Below, one piece after another: positions 41,297 to 50,687 of a stretch of 64,000 nucleotides of DNA. Location: the NCBI RefSeq assembly GCF_009834805.1, contig NZ_WVHO01000010.1:124001-188000 (forward strand), read 5' to 3'. Source of the stretch: Saccharibacter sp. 17.LH.SD (GTDB lineage: Bacteria; Pseudomonadota; Alphaproteobacteria; Acetobacterales; Acetobacteraceae). The notes below the pieces were generated by a model. The model was not told where the DNA came from and made no database searches. It worked only from the letters and a program-made list of their open reading frames with translations. The position numbers were made by a program, and so were the translations under genes. Positions within the stretch are counted from its first letter, which is position 1; every line of letters begins with the position of its first letter.

Positions 41297-42580
41297 TTAG
41301 TCTTTAAAACGCTTCAATATGATGCTGGCGTTTGTGCCACCAAAGCCAAAGCTATTTGACAATGCAATATCAAAGCGACGCTGCTGTGCCTCATTTGCGA
41401 CGCGATCAATCACACTCTCACGCTCTGGATTGTCGAGATTGAGCGTTGGAGGGACCACGCCATCACGAATAGCTTGCAAGCAGAAAATCGCTTCCACGGC
41501 ACCAGCCGCACCTAACAAATGCCCAATGGCAGATTTGGTGGAAGACATGGCCAACTTACGCCCATCTTCACCAAAAAGCCGTTCTACAGCACCCAGCTCA
41601 AGATCATCTGCCATCGTGGACGTGCCATGAGCATTCACATAACCAATCTCGCTAGGCTCAACACGAGCATCCTTCAGCGCTGCCTTCATCGCCCGGAAGG
41701 CACCGTCATGCCCTTCTGCCGGCGCTGTAATATGATGTGCATCTCCTGAAAGACCATAGCCACCAATCTCGCCATAGATCTTCGCACCACGGCGCTTAGC
41801 GTGCTCATATTCCTCTAGCACAACAATCCCGGCACCTTCACCCATCACAAAACCGTCACGATCTTTGTCCCAAGGGCGCGATGCGTGTGTTGGCTCATCA
41901 TTAAAGCTTGTCGATAAAGCACGCGCCGAGCAGAAGCCCGCAATCCCGAGCTTGCAAATGGCTGCTTCAGCCCCACCCGCGACCATCACATCAGCATCCC
42001 CATGTTGAATGAGACGTGACGCATCCCCAATCGCATGGATACCAGAGGCGCACGCCGTCACCACCGCATGATTCGGGCCTTTAAACCCGTAGCGAATGGA
42101 AAGATGACCTGATGTTAAATTAATCAACGCTGAAGGGATAAAGAATGGCGATAAGCGACGTGCCTTCCCACTCGAAACCGTTAGAGACGCATCATAGATC
42201 GTTTCTAAACCGCCAATACCTGAGCCAATCATAACCCCGGTCGCGCAACGATCTTCTTCGCTCTCAGGCTTCCAGCCCGAATCTTCTACAGCTTGAATAG
42301 CCGCTGCGAGGCCAAGATGGATAAAACGATCCATCTTCCGCTGATCCTTAGGGGATACCCAGTCAGAAAGCGTCAACCCACCTTCCGCCGTTGGTCCCTC
42401 TGGTACTTGCCCAGCCACCCGAGCTGGAAGATCAGACGGATCGAAGTGCGTAATCGGACCAATGCCCGACTGAGAAGCGATAAGACGTTTCCACGTTAGT
42501 TCAGCACCAACAGCAAGTGGGCTTACAACACCCATTCCCGTAACGACAACACGCTTCCTGCTCGTTCCTGCCCCACTCAT
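41297..42580 (-). CDS. fabF: 3-oxoacyl-ACP synthase II
   Basis: Elongating ketosynthase of fatty-acid synthesis. It has 427 aa and begins KRVVVTGMGVVSPLA. The catalytic Cys is in VVTACASGIHAIGD (near 172), the two histidines are in NAHGTSTMADD (near 315) and KSAIGHLLGAAG (near 350), and the C-terminal loop is SNSFGFGGTNAS. It sits 130 nt downstream of acpP on the same strand, the standard acpP-fabF arrangement. Confidence 0.96.
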   Translation of the reverse strand: MSGAGTSRKRVVVTGMGVVSPLAVGAELTWKRLIASQSGIGPITHFDPSDLPARVAGQVPEGPTAEGGLTLSDWVSPKDQRKMDRFIHLGLAAAIQAVEDSGWKPESEEDRCATGVMIGSGIGGLETIYDASLTVSSGKARRLSPFFIPSALINLTSGHLSIRYGFKGPNHAVVTACASGIHAIGDASRLIQHGDADVMVAGGAEAAICKLGIAGFCSARALSTSFNDEPTHASRPWDKDRDGFVMGEGAGIVVLEEYEHAKRRGAKIYGEIGGYGLSGDAHHITAPAEGHDGAFRAMKAALKDARVEPSEIGYVNAHGTSTMADDLELGAVERLFGEDGRKLAMSSTKSAIGHLLGAAGAVEAIFCLQAIRDGVVPPTLNLDNPERESVIDRVANEAQQRRFDIALSNSFGFGGTNASIILKRFKD

Positions 42581-42710
42581 TTAACGTCCTACCTCACACT
42601 TCTTACGCGTTTAAAGCGGAAACAGCTTAACTACTCTTTCCGCTTGTCTCTTCCGCACAAGAGACCGGCTTCCCCCAGCCTCTGCACAGGCCCTATCAAG
42701 GACTAAAAAC

Positions 42711-42956
42711 TTAGGCAGCTTTCTGTTTGCTGATGTAATTAATAGCGTCAGAAACCGTTGCGATCTTCTCAGCGGTATCTTCTGGGATCTCAACAGAGAA
42801 TGCTTCTTCAAACGCCATAACGAGCTCTACTGTGTCCAAGCTATCGGCACCGAGATCGTCAATAAAAGAAGCATTTGGCGTCACTTTGCTTTCATCAACA
42901 CCAAGATGCTCGACGACAATCTTCTTTACCTTATCAGCGATATCTTCGTTGCTCAT
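42711..42956 (-). CDS. acpP: Housekeeping acyl carrier protein
   Basis: An 81-aa acidic four-helix protein with the phosphopantetheine site [19 protein letters not shown] (S39). It is the carrier for fatty-acid synthesis and lies between fabG and fabF. It is clearly distinct from the specialised ACP at 29.1 kb. Confidence 0.98.
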   Translation of the reverse strand: MSNEDIADKVKKIVVEHLGVDESKVTPNASFIDDLGADSLDTVELVMAFEEAFSVEIPEDTAEKIATVSDAINYISKQKAA

Positions 42957-43114
42957 CTGCCTTCTATCCTTTTAACCCTTATGATCGGGCGATACTAAAC
43001 AAAAACTTTACCAGCTTCCATAGCGAAAGATGGTGCTGCCGCGTATGGAAACGATCCCATTTAGGCAAAGCAGGCGCGCCTTAGCACGCTTTTCGCCTTT
43101 TGGCCAAGCATTTC

Positions 43115-43858
43115 TCACACCATCGCCATACCACCATTCACATGAAGGGTGGTTCCCGTCACCCATGCTGCTTCATCAGAGGCCAAATAAACCACCGCTG
43201 AGGCCACATCATCAGGGCGCCCCATACGTCCCAATGGAATCCCTCCTACAAGGCGCTCACGCGCGGCTTCTGGCAGGGCATCCGTCATAGGGGTTTCAAT
43301 AAATCCAGGCGCCACAACGTTCACGGTTACGCCGCGTGATCCCACTTCCTGGGCAAGAGATTTACTCATCCCCACTAATCCTGCTTTAGCCGCTGCATAA
43401 TTCGCTTGCCCAGGATTGCCAGTCGTTCCCACAATTGAAGAGATCGAAATAATCCGACCTGCACGACGCCGTAACATGCCCTTTAAAGCCGCACGTGCTA
43501 AACGAAAGGGGCCTTCCAAGTCCACTTTCATGACGTCAGCCCAATCGCTGTCTTTCATGCGGAGCGCTAAAGTATCGCGTGTCAACCCTGCATTATTGAC
43601 CAAGATATCCAAGGTCTGGCCCGCAGCTTCTTCCGCACGGGTAATTAAGGAGTCGGCTTGCTCTGCGTCAGAAAGATTAGCTGTAACCAAATAGACACGG
43701 TCACTCCCCAAAGTCGCTGCCACATCCTTCAAAGCCGCTTCCCGTGTACCACTCAACACCACGGTGGCACCTTGTTGATGCAACTGACGAGCAATAGCCG
43801 CCCCAATACCACCTGACGCTCCTGTAACAAGAGCAAGCTTTCCAGAAAGAGAAAACAT
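43115..43858 (-). CDS. fabG: 3-oxoacyl-ACP reductase
   Basis: NADPH-dependent SDR of 247 aa. The cofactor loop is TGASGGIGAAIA near 12-23, NNAGLTRD near 88, and the catalytic Ser/Tyr/Lys are in ISSIVG and YAAAKAG near 138-157; NVVAPGFIETPMTD lies near 182. The start is the ATG at 43858 (MFSLSGKLALVTGA), 13 nt after the fabD stop; the open frame runs 20 codons further but into fabD. It reduces the ketoacyl-ACP made by FabF. Confidence 0.96.
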   Translation of the reverse strand: MFSLSGKLALVTGASGGIGAAIARQLHQQGATVVLSGTREAALKDVAATLGSDRVYLVTANLSDAEQADSLITRAEEAAGQTLDILVNNAGLTRDTLALRMKDSDWADVMKVDLEGPFRLARAALKGMLRRRAGRIISISSIVGTTGNPGQANYAAAKAGLVGMSKSLAQEVGSRGVTVNVVAPGFIETPMTDALPEAARERLVGGIPLGRMGRPDDVASAVVYLASDEAAWVTGTTLHVNGGMAMV

Positions 43859-43871
43859 AGAAGCTTTTTCC

Positions 43872-44816
43872 TTATAATCCGCCGAGCATTTTTTCAATTT
43901 CAGCCGGGTTACCCGCATGATCAGCTGTTATATCTGGGACAATGCGACGGGCTAGCCCTGTCAGAACTTTCCCTGCACCAATCTCGTGCTGGCTGGTAAC
44001 GCCATGTTGCGCAACATACTGCACTGTCTCACGCCACCGCACACGCCCTGTCACCTGCTGAACCAATAAAGCGCGGATCTCCTCCGGCTCATTCACCGGC
44101 TGCGCCGTCACGTTAGCAATGACAGGGATAGATGCCCGATGGAGTGTGGCTTCAGCAAGAGCACTCTGCATTTCTTCTGCAGCAGCCGTCATGAGAGACG
44201 AATGAAATGGCGCTGATACAGGGAGTTTTATAGCGCGCTTTACACCCTTCTCTTTCGCTAAGGCGATAGCACGATCAACCGCCGCACTCTGGCCCGACAC
44301 AACAATCTGACCGCCCCCATTATCGTTCGCGACTTCAAGGATATCCCCTTCAGCAGCCTCCACGCACAAAGCTTCCGCAGCCTCTAATTCAATCCCCAAC
44401 AGAGCGGCCATGCTCCCTTGCCCCTGTGGGACAGCACGTTGCATGGCTTGTCCCCGTAGCCGCAATAAGCGTGCCCCCTCTGTAAGGCTCAGGACACCAG
44501 CAGCAGCCAATGCCGCATATTCCCCTAATGAATGCCCCGCTACAAAACGTGCTTTATCTTTGAGAGCAAAGCCACCTTCCTTCTCCAGCGCACGCAGTGC
44601 GGCCATAGAAACGGCAAAAAGAGCGGGCTGCGTATTTTCAGTTGCGGTGAGTTCCTGGGCCTCTCCCTCAAACATGAGGCGCGATAGATGCATCTTTAAT
44701 GCCTCATCGACTTCCTCAAAAACCGCACGTGCTACAGGAAAAGCCTTATAAAGCTCCAATCCCATACCAACAGACTGGCTTCCTTGCCCCGGAAAAACAA
44801 ATGCGTGATGCGACAT
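43872..44816 (-). CDS. fabD: Malonyl-CoA:ACP transacylase
   Basis: Loads malonyl groups onto AcpP. The 314-aa protein has FVFPGQGSQSVGMG at 6-19, the nucleophile in GHSLGEYAALAAAG near 94, and the catalytic His in SAPFHSSLM near 202. It is first in the fabD-fabG-acpP-fabF block on the minus strand. The 92-nt gap upstream (44817-44908) should hold the promoter, though no clear hexamers are seen. Confidence 0.95.
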   Translation of the reverse strand: MSHHAFVFPGQGSQSVGMGLELYKAFPVARAVFEEVDEALKMHLSRLMFEGEAQELTATENTQPALFAVSMAALRALEKEGGFALKDKARFVAGHSLGEYAALAAAGVLSLTEGARLLRLRGQAMQRAVPQGQGSMAALLGIELEAAEALCVEAAEGDILEVANDNGGGQIVVSGQSAAVDRAIALAKEKGVKRAIKLPVSAPFHSSLMTAAAEEMQSALAEATLHRASIPVIANVTAQPVNEPEEIRALLVQQVTGRVRWRETVQYVAQHGVTSQHEIGAGKVLTGLARRIVPDITADHAGNPAEIEKMLGGL

Positions 44817-44908
44817 GTAATCCTCTGTCCTAATCTAAACCCACTCGCGCTTCATCCCTCACCTAAGACATGAAGCTTTCCTGTTGTTATGCCTATAAGG
44901 CCGCACCG

Positions 44909-45628
44909 TTAACGTGGCAGAAGACGCCCACGTTGCCATGCTTCAGCAGCAGCTTCAGGATCTTCTTCCTCAACACTCACCGCATAATCAAGAGCATTCA
45001 TCACCCGATTACCCAGCATCATAATGGAGAGTTCATCAAGCAAATCTTCGTCAATTTCGGCTCTTAATCCATCACGGAGAACCATTTGCGCCGATAAAGA
45101 CTGTTTCTCGAGCGCCTCTGTCTCTGGAAGAATAGCCAACTTATCCGTATGGAAAATAGCGTGCGGCTGCCATAGAGCGCAAAGCGGCTTTTCTCCCGAT
45201 GATGCCGCCTGACCAACACGGGCAATCAGGGCACTCTCCCCAACGACCTCCAATGAGATTTTCTGCAAACTCGCCTGGGAGGCTTTATATTTTTCCGCCC
45301 AAGGACGCGCCTCTTCCGTTGTTAATATAATCGTTGTTTGTGCATGGTCCCAGCCTGCCGCCTGATCTTTCAACACAGCCAAGGTCGGTTGAGGTTGGTA
45401 GAGATCCCCAATCGCTTCTCGTTCATCAGAGATCAAAGCATGATCACGCGGCATCCACGCAGAAACCAGAATGTCAATTTCATGGTTCGCTAATGCCTCT
45501 TCACGTTCCTCTACACTCAGATCAACGTAAGAAACATCAAACCCATTTGCCTCGATCACACGAGCGACTGCGCTAGCACAGGCCGCATGTAATGCGGTGT
45601 AAAGGTGACCGATAGCCAACTGCGTCAT
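44909..45628 (-). CDS. Solo OpuAC-like (glycine betaine/proline-type) substrate-binding domain protein
   Basis: A 239-aa protein starting MTQLAIGHLYTALHAACASAVARVI. It has the pattern of an OpuAC/ProX-type binding lobe: VIEANGFDVSYVDL, then EIDILVSAWMPRDHALIS and later KPLCALWQPHAIFHTDKLA, where family members have ASWLP and xWxPHWMF. No signal peptide or lipobox is visible, and no ABC permease or ATPase gene is adjacent, so it may stay in the cytoplasm. A longer frame (16 codons) adds a hydrophobic FYGYGAFF segment but no good signal. The ligand is unknown; the aromatic residues could form a quaternary-amine box. Confidence 0.6.
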   Translation of the reverse strand: MTQLAIGHLYTALHAACASAVARVIEANGFDVSYVDLSVEEREEALANHEIDILVSAWMPRDHALISDEREAIGDLYQPQPTLAVLKDQAAGWDHAQTTIILTTEEARPWAEKYKASQASLQKISLEVVGESALIARVGQAASSGEKPLCALWQPHAIFHTDKLAILPETEALEKQSLSAQMVLRDGLRAEIDEDLLDELSIMMLGNRVMNALDYAVSVEEEDPEAAAEAWQRGRLLPR

Positions 45629-45740
45629 GAAAAAAGCCCCGTAACCATAAAAGATGCTACGGGGATACAATACCATACTCCATGTTGTGAAGCCTTTCTT
45701 CCCATCCTGTGAGGAAGAAGAAAGGCGTCAACACGACCAT

Positions 45741-47846
45741 CTACCAAATTTTAACGCGCTGATCAGGGCTTAGATACAACTTCTCACCGGGCTTTACATC
45801 AAATGCTTTATACCACGCGTCGATATTGTGCGCTGGCATATTCACACGTGTAATGGCAGGCGCGTGTTCGTTAGAAAGCATTTGGCGCCGGAGTGCGTCA
45901 GGGCGGTCTTTTTCACGCCACACTTGCGCCCACCCTAAGAAAACACGTTGATCTCCCGTAAAGCCATGAACCACACCCCCATCTTTCCCATGAAGGGAAT
46001 TATGATAGGCCTGCAGTCCTAAATTTAGCCCACCCAAATCAGCAATATTTTCTCCCATGGTCATCGTCCCGTTCACATACAGATGAGGCAGAACTTCTTG
46101 TGCGCTATATTGCGCTCCTAGCCGTTTTGCTCTCTGTTCAAACGCCGCTGATGACGCTGCACTCCACCAATCGTGCAAACGACCATGCTCATCATAATGA
46201 CGCCCTTGATCATCAAAGCCATGGCTCATTTCATGACCAATAACGCCACCAATGGCTCCATAATTAACGGCCATATCTCCTTTAGGGTCAAAGAAAGGAG
46301 GCTGTAATATCGCCGCGGGGAACACCACTTCATTCATGGTAGGATCGTTATACGCATTAACCGTCTGCGGGGTCATTCCCCACTCATCACGATCAACCGG
46401 TAAGTCGAGACGGGACAGTTGATGTTGCCAGTTAAATGCAGCCCCACGCAGCGCATTTCCGTATACATCACCCGGTTTGATCTCAAGCGTGCTATAATCC
46501 CACCATTTATTGGGATACCCCACCTGGAACGCAAAATTATTAAGTTTCACCAGAGCCGCTTGACGGGTTGCTGCATCCATCCATTCATTATGCTCTAACC
46601 GATCTTGGAAAGCGGCTTTCAGCTCATGAACAAGGCCTGTAATGCGCTCTTTCGCTTCAGGTGGGAAATAGCGTGCAACATAATCGCGCCCCAAAGCCCA
46701 TCCCAGTGCACTATTCGTCGCGGAAATTGCGCGTTTCCACCGTGCTGGCTGCTCGGCCAGACCTGTCAGCGTCCGTCCATTAAAGTCAAAAGAGGCGTCT
46801 GAGAAATCATGCGATAAATAAGGGGCGGCATTGTCAGCAAGGTGGAACGCTAACCAGGCTTGTAACGTTGCCGTATCCGCATGGGCTAATACACGCCCCA
46901 TAGCCGCAATAGCTCTCGGCTCCCGCACATCAATGAGACGATCTGCCAATCCTGCTTCGGGAATCCCGGCGGATTTTAACAGCGTATACCAATCCACATC
47001 CGGCGCTAAAGCCACAAGCTTCTTCACCGGCATCGGGTTGAAAAGCTTCAGAGGGTCACGGGTCTGATCACGCGGCGTCTCGACCTTTGCCAAAGACGTT
47101 TCAAGCGCCACCACATCCTGAGCTTTTTGCTTTGCATCCGACCAATGAACCAAGGTCAGCATTCGCTCAATATAATGCTGATAAGCCTCTTTCTTCGCGG
47201 CTAATTTAGGGTCGGTATAATAGCTAATATCAGGTAAGCCGAGCCCACCACTGACACCAATGCTCATCCCTTGATCAAGGACCAGCATATAATGTTCTGG
47301 ATCTTGCTGATTTTGCTCAATCCCTAACGAGAACGTTCCAAACATAAAGGAACGAACCGATTGGCCAAAAATCTCTGCCAATGAAGTTTTATCATGAACC
47401 CGCTTGATCGCCTCCAAATCTTGGGCAAGCGGCGTCGCCCCTTTTTGGTCAACATCTTTCTGGTTCAAATAGCTGGCATAAAAAACACCAAGCTTCTGGC
47501 GCTCTCCCTGCTCAGTCGCACTCTGCGCACTAAGCTCTTCCAAAATATGTTTCTGACGCTCTTGTGACAGTTCGTAGAGCACCATGAAAGGACCATAACT
47601 CCGCATATCCCCGGGGATTTTGAGGTTTTTAAGATAACGCCCATTTGCAAATTCAAAAAAATTATCCCCTGCCTTTACCGCGGGATTCATTCCTTTTTGA
47701 TCAAAACCCCACCCATTTTGGTAGGGCTGAACCGCCGGGGAAGACGATGCTGCTTCAGACGACGAAACAACCCCCGCCAGGCTTAACCCAATCGCCGCTA
47801 GGGCTGTTGTATGTTTCAATAAAGAACGTCGCGAGAAAAGACGCAT
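45741..47846 (-). CDS. M13-family zinc metallopeptidase (PepO/neprilysin-like), Tat-exported
   Basis: A 701-aa exported endopeptidase. The zinc motif is GHEMSHGFDDQGR (HExxH) near residue 535 and the third ligand is in ENIADLGGL near 595; AYNDPTMNEVVFPAAILQPPFF precedes the site, as is usual in M13. The N-terminus LFSRRSLLKHTTALAAIGLSLAG has a twin-arginine motif (S-R-R-x-L-L-K) and an AxA cleavage region, so the protein is probably folded before export through Tat. It is a stand-alone gene with probable roles in peptide turnover in the periplasm. Confidence 0.92.
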   Translation of the reverse strand: MRLFSRRSLLKHTTALAAIGLSLAGVVSSSEAASSSPAVQPYQNGWGFDQKGMNPAVKAGDNFFEFANGRYLKNLKIPGDMRSYGPFMVLYELSQERQKHILEELSAQSATEQGERQKLGVFYASYLNQKDVDQKGATPLAQDLEAIKRVHDKTSLAEIFGQSVRSFMFGTFSLGIEQNQQDPEHYMLVLDQGMSIGVSGGLGLPDISYYTDPKLAAKKEAYQHYIERMLTLVHWSDAKQKAQDVVALETSLAKVETPRDQTRDPLKLFNPMPVKKLVALAPDVDWYTLLKSAGIPEAGLADRLIDVREPRAIAAMGRVLAHADTATLQAWLAFHLADNAAPYLSHDFSDASFDFNGRTLTGLAEQPARWKRAISATNSALGWALGRDYVARYFPPEAKERITGLVHELKAAFQDRLEHNEWMDAATRQAALVKLNNFAFQVGYPNKWWDYSTLEIKPGDVYGNALRGAAFNWQHQLSRLDLPVDRDEWGMTPQTVNAYNDPTMNEVVFPAAILQPPFFDPKGDMAVNYGAIGGVIGHEMSHGFDDQGRHYDEHGRLHDWWSAASSAAFEQRAKRLGAQYSAQEVLPHLYVNGTMTMGENIADLGGLNLGLQAYHNSLHGKDGGVVHGFTGDQRVFLGWAQVWREKDRPDALRRQMLSNEHAPAITRVNMPAHNIDAWYKAFDVKPGEKLYLSPDQRVKIW

Positions 47847-47909
47847 AATATCCCCCCGGAGAAATGAACGATCATCACGCTAGCACTACAAATCAATGCT
47901 GGGAATATG

Positions 47910-48737
47910 TTACGATGCCGTTTTTAAATGACGTGCAAATGTTTTTTGACGCCATTTAATGAGATGATAGGCCGCATCTGAAATAAAGCGCTGCAATCGT
48001 GAATGGGGCGTCATCCCAGCCGTTTTCAAAACCATCGCCACCACACGCCCAAGATGCTTTCTCTGATAGAACCCTAAAGCACGTGACATATAAGCGGATA
48101 TGCACCGCTTATGATCATAAGGCATATCAGCTGGCTCATTCGTGATATGATAGGCCGTTGCGAGCTCATCATCTTCACTTTCCAGCACACGGCTCAAGGC
48201 AATACGCAGGCGTGCCCAACGCCCCAATTTCTCGCGCTTAAGATAGCGGTGCATACAATCATAGAAGAGTTTAAAATGGCGGTATTCATCAGCCGCAATT
48301 TGTTTACAGACGGCTTTTAAAACGGGCTCATCTGTCGCATCAGCTAATGATGTATAAAAAGATGACGTACCCGTCTCGACCATACAACGCGCAATCATCT
48401 CCCCTGTGCGGGAACCACGAATAGACGCATCCACATCAACATCGATTCGATATGTGTCACGATACCGCTTAAAGGCCTCTTCATAATTCCAAGAAGGATC
48501 CGCCAGCATCGCCCACTTTCCTAGCGCATCCCCATGCTGCACTTCTTCCTCAGCCCAATTTTGGGCAGCATCAATAAAGCCTTGGTCTCCGGCAAACACA
48601 TGAACGAGATATTCGGTGTAATCACGCGCATTTCGCTCCACAACAGAAGCCGATTTGATCAAAGACACAATGCTCGGATCAACCTTCGATGCATCAAAGG
48701 CATCCCAATCCATTTGCTCAATACGCCAATGTTTCAT
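47910..48737 (-). CDS. Ferritin-like di-iron protein (rubrerythrin / acyl-ACP desaturase-like fold)
   Basis: A 275-aa mostly helical protein with two ExxH carboxylate-bridged iron motifs: EEEVQHGDALGKW near 72 and ADEYRHFKLFYD near 156. Additional Glu residues at ERNARDYTEY and VETGTSSFY could complete a four-helix di-iron site. It lacks the C-terminal rubredoxin knuckle of true rubrerythrin. The start at 48737 is set by GGAGG just upstream. The function is unassigned: oxidase, peroxidase or desaturase-like chemistry are all possible. It is divergent from bioB. Confidence 0.7.
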   Translation of the reverse strand: MKHWRIEQMDWDAFDASKVDPSIVSLIKSASVVERNARDYTEYLVHVFAGDQGFIDAAQNWAEEEVQHGDALGKWAMLADPSWNYEEAFKRYRDTYRIDVDVDASIRGSRTGEMIARCMVETGTSSFYTSLADATDEPVLKAVCKQIAADEYRHFKLFYDCMHRYLKREKLGRWARLRIALSRVLESEDDELATAYHITNEPADMPYDHKRCISAYMSRALGFYQRKHLGRVVAMVLKTAGMTPHSRLQRFISDAAYHLIKWRQKTFARHLKTAS

Positions 48738-48859
48738 ACATCCTCCATCACCCAATGCGTTCAAAATCACCTAAAGCTGATACAGCTCCACATTCTTTCT
48801 GATGACATGTTACGGTCATTTTGGGTAGGTGTGGGCATCAATAGGAGAACCTACCACCA

Positions 48860-49867
48860 ATGACAGTGAAACATATGACATCATCTTCCCCCACCCAAGC
48901 GCTTCGCCATGACTGGACACGTGATGAAGTTGAGGCTTTGCTGGCTCTCCCCTTTCCTGAACTCATCTTCCGTGCCCAATTGGCACATCGTCAATATTTC
49001 GACCCAACAAAAGTACAAATCTCAACGCTTCTCTCAATCAAAACAGGCGGCTGCCCGGAAGATTGTGCCTATTGCCCTCAAAGTGCGCATCACGATCGCG
49101 ATAAGGAGATTGAAAAACTTCTCCCACTCGAAAAAGTGATTGCTGACGCTAAAAGAGCCAAAGAAGCCGGTGCGGGTCGATTCTGCATGGGGGCTGCCTG
49201 GCGTGCGCCAAAAGATCGTGATCTCGACCCAGTATGTCGCATGGTTGAGGAAGTCAAAGCCCTCGGGCTTGAAACATGCTTAACGGTCGGCATGTTGACG
49301 CCTGATCAATCCAAACGTCTCAAAGACGCTGGATTAGACTATTACAACCACAATCTTGATACGTCAGAAGATTTTTACGGGAAAATCATCTCAACACGTA
49401 CCTATCAAGACCGGCTCGATACATTAGCCAATGTGCGTGACGCAGGGATTAATGTCTGCTGTGGTGGGATTATCGGTATGGGAGAAGATGTTTCAGACCG
49501 TGCCAGCCTGCTCATGACGCTCGCCAACCTGCCAACACATCCTGAAAGCGTGCCCATCAACCTTCTTGTAAGAGTGGAAGGCACCCCGCTAGCTGATGAA
49601 GAAGCGGTAGACCCCGTTACCTTTGCCCGCGTGATCGCAACAGCTCGTATTATCATGCCCGCCAGCCATGTTCGGCTTGCAGCGGGACGTGAAAATATGT
49701 CTGAATCAGACCACGCTCTTTGTTTCTTAGCTGGCGCTAATTCCATTTTCTGGGGTGAACGCCTTCTTACAACCCCGAACCCCAAAGAAAACAGCGACCG
49801 CCAACTTCTTAACCTTCTCGGCATGACCCCGATGATGGAAAAAAGCGAAGCTCTCGCCGCTTCTTGA
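48860..49867 (+). CDS. bioB: Biotin synthase
   Basis: Radical SAM enzyme that inserts sulfur into dethiobiotin. The 335-aa protein has the SAM cluster motif [13 protein letters not shown] (C65, C69, C72), [42 protein letters not shown] and the conserved Arg in RLAAGRENM. No other bio genes are adjacent. A short inverted repeat, GGTAGGT (48824-48830) and ACCTACC (48849-48855), encloses the AGGAGA ribosome-binding site in its loop. Confidence 0.96.
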   Translation: MTVKHMTSSSPTQALRHDWTRDEVEALLALPFPELIFRAQLAHRQYFDPTKVQISTLLSIKTGGCPEDCAYCPQSAHHDRDKEIEKLLPLEKVIADAKRAKEAGAGRFCMGAAWRAPKDRDLDPVCRMVEEVKALGLETCLTVGMLTPDQSKRLKDAGLDYYNHNLDTSEDFYGKIISTRTYQDRLDTLANVRDAGINVCCGGIIGMGEDVSDRASLLMTLANLPTHPESVPINLLVRVEGTPLADEEAVDPVTFARVIATARIIMPASHVRLAAGRENMSESDHALCFLAGANSIFWGERLLTTPNPKENSDRQLLNLLGMTPMMEKSEALAAS

Positions 49868-49902
49868 GCATCCCTTTCTCTATAATGGGAAAGTAACGCG
49901 TC

Positions 49903-49924
49903 AGGAGGGAAGCAAAGCCCTCCT
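49903..49924. terminator. Short hairpin between bioB and the Mla-like operon
   Basis: AGGAGGG at 49903-49909 pairs with CCCTCCT at 49918-49924 across an 8-nt loop. It lies between two converging stop codons. There is no good T-run, so this is a weak call. Confidence 0.3.
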
Positions 49925-50687
49925 ACTCGTTAACGCGGCTATCATCAATTTGTCGCTGGATATGCTGAGCAGACATCATATCCCCCTGCTCAGTATAAGC
50001 CGTTTTTTGTAAGGCGAGCGCACGCCGCATGGCGTCATAATCATTAAATTCTTGACGCGCCTTCGAAAGGGATTGTGCCATCGTCACGGCCTGCCCCCAT
50101 TGATGGTTCATCAAAAATTGATGCGTTTGTAATTCCATAAGGTTAGCCTGCACCGCAGCATGGTGATCACCTTCTAAATGAGAGATCGCCTCTTGCAGCA
50201 CCGTCGCTTGATCCAAAGCAACAGCATCAAGCCCAATAAAAAAGTACGCTTGCTGGTGGCTTTCTTTATCTTTATCCGTCAGGACCTGTCGTGCCGCATA
50301 GAGCGAGCCAGACCATTGTCGTTGACGATATAACGCTGAGGCACGAATTAAATTTAAGTCCGCCTGCTCTGGCCAATGTCGATCATTCAATGCAGACGAC
50401 ACACGATCTAACGTCTTCAAACAATCTGCCAGATGGTTCTGCCGTAGCTGAGATGTTGCGAGATTATACCCTGAATCATGGATCGCCCGAGCATCATCAG
50501 CCGCTAAAGCGCGCTTGAAAGCCTCATTATATTTTCTCTCCGCCTGAGCCATATGCCCTAGATCAAAAACACTCCGCCCAACATCCATGGGGACTGAATA
50601 GCGATCATCCTGCCATCCTCGTGGCGAAGACGAACAACTCGCCAATAAAGGAAGACCCGCCAGAAGGATGAAAAAATAGGACTTCAT
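49923..50687 (-). CDS. TPR-like lipoprotein, last gene of the MCE operon
   Basis: A 254-aa lipoprotein with signal FFILLAGLPLLASC and lipobox LASC (C18). The mature part is all-helical with repeating pattern (MAQAERKYNEAFKRALAADD, HDSGYNLATSQLRQNHLADC, LIRASALYRQRQWSGSLYAAR), i.e. degenerate tetratricopeptide repeats. It overlaps the MlaD-like gene as ATGA. Outer-membrane or periplasm-facing lipoproteins often complete MCE systems (as MlaA or PqiC/ABC-type auxiliary lipoproteins do), so it is plausibly a periplasmic partner. It is not related to MlaA by any motif I can see. Confidence 0.75.
   Translation of the reverse strand: MKSYFFILLAGLPLLASCSSSPRGWQDDRYSVPMDVGRSVFDLGHMAQAERKYNEAFKRALAADDARAIHDSGYNLATSQLRQNHLADCLKTLDRVSSALNDRHWPEQADLNLIRASALYRQRQWSGSLYAARQVLTDKDKESHQQAYFFIGLDAVALDQATVLQEAISHLEGDHHAAVQANLMELQTHQFLMNHQWGQAVTMAQSLSKARQEFNDYDAMRRALALQKTAYTEQGDMMSAQHIQRQIDDSRVNE

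Noticed and set aside
49405-49824. 139-codon minus-strand open frame inside bioB
   Set aside because: The composition is that of a shadow frame, and bioB on the other strand is unambiguous.
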